From assembly GCA_947629725.1 (NCBI GenBank), contig CANREU010000070.1:1-7599 (forward strand): DNA of 7,599 nt. Direction: 5' to 3'. Of the stretch, positions 6,693 to 7,599 are shown in pieces. A model generated the notes under the pieces. That model ran no database searches. It worked only from the letters and a program-made list of their open reading frames with translations, and was not told the DNA's origin. The first letter of the stretch is position 1, and each line of letters begins with the position of its first letter. The position numbers and the translations under genes were made by a program. The DNA comes from an uncultured Clostridia bacterium. GTDB lineage: Bacteria > Bacillota > Clostridia > Christensenellales > Borkfalkiaceae.

Positions 6693-6697
6693 CCAAG
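6675..6697. promoter_or_regulatory. Perfect 10-bp-arm palindrome over the -10 box, probable repressor operator
   Basis: The left arm CTTGGATTAT (6675-6684) and the right arm ATAATCCAAG (6688-6697) are exact reverse complements, separated by GAT. The dyad covers the second half of the promoter spacer, the whole -10 box and the five bases after it, ending just before the predicted transcription start. It should therefore not be part of the sirtuin mRNA, which favours a protein-binding DNA site over an RNA hairpin. A dimeric repressor bound here would block RNA polymerase. I cannot match it to a known regulator. Confidence 0.7.
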
Positions 6698-6706
6698 AAG
6701 GAGGTG
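6698..6706 (+). promoter_or_regulatory. Ribosome-binding site fixing the sirtuin GTG start
   Basis: AAGGAGGTG is a full-length Shine-Dalgarno match. The AGGAGG core (6699-6704) ends six bases before the GTG at 6711, which decides the start: the encoded N-terminus (MNLREIVNSSRKMVFFGGAG) reaches the Rossmann motif after the usual short lead. Confidence 0.85.
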
Positions 6707-6710
6707 CACC

Positions 6711-7412
6711 GTGAACTTACGCGAGATCGTGAATTCAAGCCGCAAAATGGTGTTTTTCGGAGGAGCCGGCGTTTCGACGGAGAGCGGCATCCCCGATTTC
6801 CGCTCGCAGGACGGGCTCTATCATCAGAAGTACGACGTTCCCCCCGAGGTCATTTTGAGTGCGGACTACTTCCGCTCGGATCCCGAGGGGTTCTACCGTT
6901 TCTACCGCGACAAGATGCTCCCGCTTTGGGCACAGCCCAACGCCGCCCACAGAAAGCTCGCCGAATGGGAGGAGAAGGGGACCCTTACCGCCGTCGTCAC
7001 CCAAAACATCGACGGGCTCCACCAGAAGGCGGGGAGCAAAAAGGTGTATGAACTCCACGGGAGCGTGCATAGAAACTACTGCACCCGCTGCCGTAAATTT
7101 TTCTCGGCGGAGGAGATCGCGGCGGGCACGGGGGTGCCGCGCTGCTCCTGCGGGGGGATCGTGAAGCCCGACGTCGTCCTCTACGGCGAGCCCCTGAATG
7201 AGGAGGTCGTCGAGGGGGCGGTGCGTGCGATCGCACAGGCCGATACCCTCATCGTCGCGGGGACTTCCCTCACCGTGTACCCCGCGGCGGGATTTTTGAA
7301 CTACTTCCGCGGCAAGCACCTCGTGCTCATCAACCGCGACCCGACCCCGCTCGACGGGGCGTGCGAACTCGTCCTGCACGAGAAGATCGGAGAGGTGTTT
7401 TCCGCGCTATGA
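6711..7412 (+). CDS. cobB: NAD-dependent protein deacylase, sirtuin (Sir2/CobB) family
   Basis: A 233-residue cytoplasmic sirtuin that removes acyl groups from lysine using NAD+, giving nicotinamide and O-acyl-ADP-ribose. The Rossmann NAD site is GGAGVSTESGIPDFRS (17-32); TQNIDGLHQKAG (97-108) lines the nicotinamide pocket; the catalytic histidine is H116 in ELHGSVH; GTSLTVYPAA (184-193) and INRD close the NAD site. A small zinc module has C124-x2-C127 and C145-x-C147 followed by GGIVKPDVVLYGE, a spacing I recall from Firmicute homologues. At this length there is no extra regulatory domain. Which acyl group it prefers cannot be told: the Ala-Tyr-x2-Arg desuccinylase pattern is not evident in YHQKYDVPPEV. 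It starts with GTG behind a strong ribosome-binding site and overlaps miaB by ATGA, so the two are coupled. Confidence 0.95.
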   Translation: MNLREIVNSSRKMVFFGGAGVSTESGIPDFRSQDGLYHQKYDVPPEVILSADYFRSDPEGFYRFYRDKMLPLWAQPNAAHRKLAEWEEKGTLTAVVTQNIDGLHQKAGSKKVYELHGSVHRNYCTRCRKFFSAEEIAAGTGVPRCSCGGIVKPDVVLYGEPLNEEVVEGAVRAIAQADTLIVAGTSLTVYPAAGFLNYFRGKHLVLINRDPTPLDGACELVLHEKIGEVFSAL

Positions 7413-7599
7413 AGTATCACATCGTCACTTACGGCTGTCAGATGAATCTCCACGAATCGGAGAAGATCGCGGGGATCCTGCGCGGCGCGGGCTATGCCGA
7501 AGCGGGGGAGATCGGGGAGGCGGACATCATCGTCTTCAACACCTGCTGTATCCGCGAGAATGCCGAAAACCACGCCTTCGGCAACATCGGCGCCCTCAA
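7409..7599 (+). CDS. miaB: tRNA-2-methylthio-N6-dimethylallyladenosine synthase MiaB (N-terminal part, runs off the right edge)
   Basis: Sixty-three codons are visible, giving the start of the methylthiotransferase N-terminal (UPF0004) domain: MKYHIVTYGCQMNLHESEKIAG at the start, then ADIIVFNTCCIRENAE. C10 and C46 match two of the three cysteines that hold the auxiliary 4Fe-4S cluster; the third, the radical-SAM CxxxCxxC motif and the TRAM domain lie beyond the window. YGCQMN plus NTCxIREnAe favours MiaB, which adds methylthio to i6A37 of tRNAs reading UNN codons, over the MtaB and RimO relatives. ATG at 7409 overlaps the sirtuin stop in ATGA. A purine-rich GGAGAGGTG (7389-7397), 11 bases upstream, could serve as ribosome-binding site, but re-initiation after the sirtuin stop seems likely. 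Confidence 0.93.
   Translation, partial: MKYHIVTYGCQMNLHESEKIAGILRGAGYAEAGEIGEADIIVFNTCCIRENAENHAFGNIGAL

Larger units (their letters stand above)
6611..6710. promoter_or_regulatory. Divergent intergenic region between the penicillin-binding protein gene and the sirtuin gene
   Basis: This AT-rich stretch is the only intergenic gap in the window. It must hold the start signals of two divergent genes. The rightward promoter, its palindrome and ribosome-binding site are clear and listed separately. For the leftward gene I find no convincing -35/-10 pair or Shine-Dalgarno sequence. On the minus strand the palindrome offers CATAAT (complement of 6680-6685), which is five of six matches to TATAAT, but the -35 position 17 bases upstream of it (TGCACC) is poor. 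Confidence 0.7.

Noticed and set aside
6677..6695. Resemblance of the palindrome to Fur or PerR boxes
   Set aside because: It shares AT-rich half-sites (ATTAT/ATAAT), but the three-base centre and the TTGG/CCAA flanks do not fit the 7-1-7 boxes.
6669..6697. The palindrome read as a minus-strand terminator (hairpin followed by CATTTTTT)
   Set aside because: Both genes to its right are on the plus strand, so no leftward transcript is known to need it; the stem is AT-rich and its overlap with TATAAT is better explained as an operator. Weak blocking of antisense RNA is not excluded.

Overview
The window is GC-rich (roughly 60-65% by eye), tightly packed bacterial DNA. The content points to a Clostridia-type Firmicute, possibly one of the high-GC uncultured gut lineages. 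Three things suggest this: a ThiI of the short type without a rhodanese domain, sitting directly behind its own cysteine desulfurase; a small two-helix membrane protein resembling a clostridial DUF family; and the TTGAAA-N17-TATAAT promoter with a strong AAGGAGGTG ribosome-binding site. The lineage is an inference; no rRNA or other marker is present.

Layout. Positions 2-4429 hold a plus-strand run of four reading frames whose stops and starts overlap (TGATG or ATGA at every junction), so they are probably one translationally coupled operon entering from the left: (1) the C-terminal part of carbamoyl-phosphate synthase large chain (CarB), fused in frame to a complete diaminopimelate epimerase (DapF) domain; (2) a 203-residue two-helix membrane protein of unknown function; (3) a PLP-dependent cysteine desulfurase; (4) ThiI, the tRNA 4-thiouridine/thiazole sulfurtransferase. 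ThiI runs tail-to-tail, with a 9-base overlap, into a minus-strand bifunctional (class A) penicillin-binding protein at 4421-6610. A 100-base divergent intergenic region (6611-6710) follows. It carries a near-consensus sigma-A promoter with a perfect 10-bp-arm palindrome lying over its -10 box. That promoter drives a sirtuin deacylase (6711-7412), which overlaps by four bases the start of MiaB (7409 to the right edge).

How the genes fit together. The desulfurase should pass persulfide sulfur to ThiI, and MiaB is another tRNA thiolation enzyme, so both plus-strand units contain sulfur-dependent tRNA modification. DapF and the penicillin-binding protein both belong to cell-wall synthesis, while CarB feeds pyrimidine and arginine synthesis.

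The most notable observations are the CarB-DapF fusion itself; the replacement, inside the fused DapF, of the first catalytic cysteine by alanine although the substrate-binding residues and the second catalytic cysteine are kept; and the perfect palindrome over the sirtuin-miaB promoter, which looks like the operator of an unidentified regulator. Apart from these the window is ordinary core-genome sequence: I see no mobile element, CRISPR array, RNA gene or defence system. No stretch over 300 bases lacks a gene.
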